A DNA stretch of 7,409 nt, taken from Acidobacteriota bacterium (lineage in GTDB: Bacteria > Acidobacteriota > Blastocatellia > Pyrinomonadales > Pyrinomonadaceae). Every line of letters begins with the position of its first letter. Position 1 is the stretch's first letter. Positions 6,621 through 7,409 of the stretch are shown here, piece by piece. A program made the translations under genes and the position numbers. Location: positions 507 through 7,915 of the forward strand of contig QHXL01000285.1 in NCBI GenBank assembly GCA_003222935.1. The letters run 5' to 3'. The notes below the pieces were generated by a model that was not told the origin of the DNA, did no database searches, and worked only from the letters and a program-made list of their open reading frames with translations.

Positions 6621-7409
6621 TGAGTAAACACAATGACCGCTAGAGGCAATCCCATGAGGAACCCACGTTGTGGGATTAGCAACGCCGAGACCGCGTTCCC
6701 CCAGCGCCAGGTCGTCTCAGGAATCACCGTGAAGGAGGGAGGGAGATTAGATAAGACTCCAAAGAGTCCATACTCATTCGAATCGGCTTTGTTGAATAGC
6801 AGTACAAATCCAAATCCGCCATTCAGAAGAACTAACAGTGGTGTGATGATCGCAGCGAGTCGATCGCGCAGCATTACGAGGGCCCACCGATGTAATAGAC
6901 CAACGAATGAGAGCGCCAGGACAAAGTTCTCGAGGAACATCGACTGTCGAAGGTCAGCTCCACAACGCACAAAAATAGCCGAAACGAAGTCGGACAAGAA
7001 CGGGTACGTAAACCTCACCCCGGCATACGTGGGATCTTCAGGAGGATAATTATTTCCGTAAGCGAATCCAGTGATGACACTCAAGTGAAATGGAAGATCA
7101 CCAAAGTTGTTCAAAAGACCGGTGCTGATACCCTCCAAATCCTGAATCATCGCCTTACTGAAGACCTGCCACAGAACAATGGCCGTCACGAGATAGAAAA
7201 GAATGTATCCGGCAGTTTGTAAATCGGGTTGGGTGGGAAATCGCCTGATAGATTTCGAAATGTCGGCAATGTCTTTTTTGAAACGATCGGAGTAAGCAGG
7301 AAGCGCAAGAAGACTGAGCGGTAAGCAACAGATGAGAGCCATCAGCCATACGGCTGTGGTAGTTAGACCAACGAACGATGCGATAACAAAACCAGCCAAA
7401 CCGAGAAAG
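6572..7409 (-). CDS. Polytopic membrane protein, probable GT-C glycosyltransferase: N-terminal part, 5' end outside the window
   Basis: The frame is open from the right edge, so the true start lies beyond 7409. Numbering here counts from the TTG at 7399, which is not a convincing start. Helices occur near 1-36 and 63-81. Then comes a large external loop with NNFGDLPFHLSVITGFAYG (97-115), YPPEDPTYAGVRFTYPFLSDF (118-138), an acidic-loop layout seen in GT-C transferases, with D101 and E121/D122 as candidate functional acids. More helices follow at about 158-170, 182-203 and 237-262 (LIPQRGFLMGLPLAVIVFTQWW). The frame stops at 6572, just after that last helix, while the neighbouring frame carries on with the expected cytosolic linker and helices. 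I therefore read this and 5565-6620 as one broken gene. Exact family not recognised. Confidence 0.7.
   Translation of the reverse strand, partial: FLGLAGFVIASFVGLTTTAVWLMALICCLPLSLLALPAYSDRFKKDIADISKSIRRFPTQPDLQTAGYILFYLVTAIVLWQVFSKAMIQDLEGISTGLLNNFGDLPFHLSVITGFAYGNNYPPEDPTYAGVRFTYPFLSDFVSAIFVRCGADLRQSMFLENFVLALSFVGLLHRWALVMLRDRLAAIITPLLVLLNGGFGFVLLFNKADSNEYGLFGVLSNLPPSFTVIPETTWRWGNAVSALLIPQRGFLMGLPLAVIVFTQWWLAINPPEVVRVQS
6596..6612 (-). other. Inferred frame break joining the two parts of the GT-C membrane gene
   Basis: The upstream frame reads WWLAIN then Pro-Pro-Glu and stops at 6572. The downstream frame reads Asn-Lys-Ser-Ala-Arg-Gly-Ser-Lys across the same bases. Adding one A to the AAA run at 6603-6605 (minus strand ATAAATCC) would give WWLAIKSARGSKSSK and join the two frames cleanly. 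The exact base cannot be fixed from one sequence; any one-base gain between about 6575 and 6615 would do. Confidence 0.6.

Noticed and set aside
6633..7049. Plus-strand open frame of 138 codons
   Set aside because: Antisense shadow of the GT-C membrane protein, whose minus-strand frame encodes clear membrane helices.
1..7409. CRISPR array, tRNA, rRNA, insertion sequence or phage genes
   Set aside because: No regularly spaced repeats, cloverleaf-like segments, terminal inverted repeats or transposase/integrase motifs were seen; almost all of the window is coding on the minus strand.

Overview
The window reads as one minus-strand gene block from a bacterial chromosome. Read 5' to 3' on the minus strand (right to left here) it holds: (1) the end of a large polytopic membrane protein, probably a GT-C-fold glycosyltransferase, whose 5' end lies beyond position 7409 and whose frame breaks near 6600; (2) a complete second membrane protein of the Agl23-like (TIGR03663-type, PMT/GT39-related) family, 3953-5596, which starts inside the tail of the first; (3) a 204-base gap with a good sigma70-type promoter; and (4) smc, the chromosome-condensation ATPase, 3748 down to the left edge. 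Its last few dozen codons are missing, and a one-base frame break lies just after the hinge domain.

Organism: base composition is moderate (about half G+C by eye). The SMC head sequence (AEVVMHMVRDE, GTGLAGGHYAIIEQGRIGQ, DRRTIIEEAAGITKFRVRQR) and the acidic insertion in its N-terminal head look most like SMC proteins of Acidobacteriota, perhaps the Blastocatellia. This is recognition from memory, not a search result. I see no rRNA, tRNA, CRISPR array, insertion sequence, phage gene or integration scar. The window looks like core chromosome, not an accessory island.

How the genes relate: the two membrane proteins overlap by 32 bases and are probably cotranscribed and translationally coupled. 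Both have the GT-C layout of many membrane helices, an acidic motif in the first large external loop and a soluble C-terminal part. This suggests lipid-linked sugar transfer to cell-surface glycans or proteins. smc follows in the same direction but appears to have its own promoter (TTGACA, 18 bp, TATAGT) with small inverted repeats over the -10 and around the -35, so it is likely transcribed independently.

Most notable points: two frame breaks about 5 kb apart, each explained by one base in a short homopolymer, which points to a draft-quality or long-read assembly more than to biology; an unusual insertion of about 88 residues (strongly acidic, then strongly basic) in the SMC ATPase head; and the arrangement of the smc promoter. 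I find no convincing evidence for a new defence, mobile or RNA-based system here.
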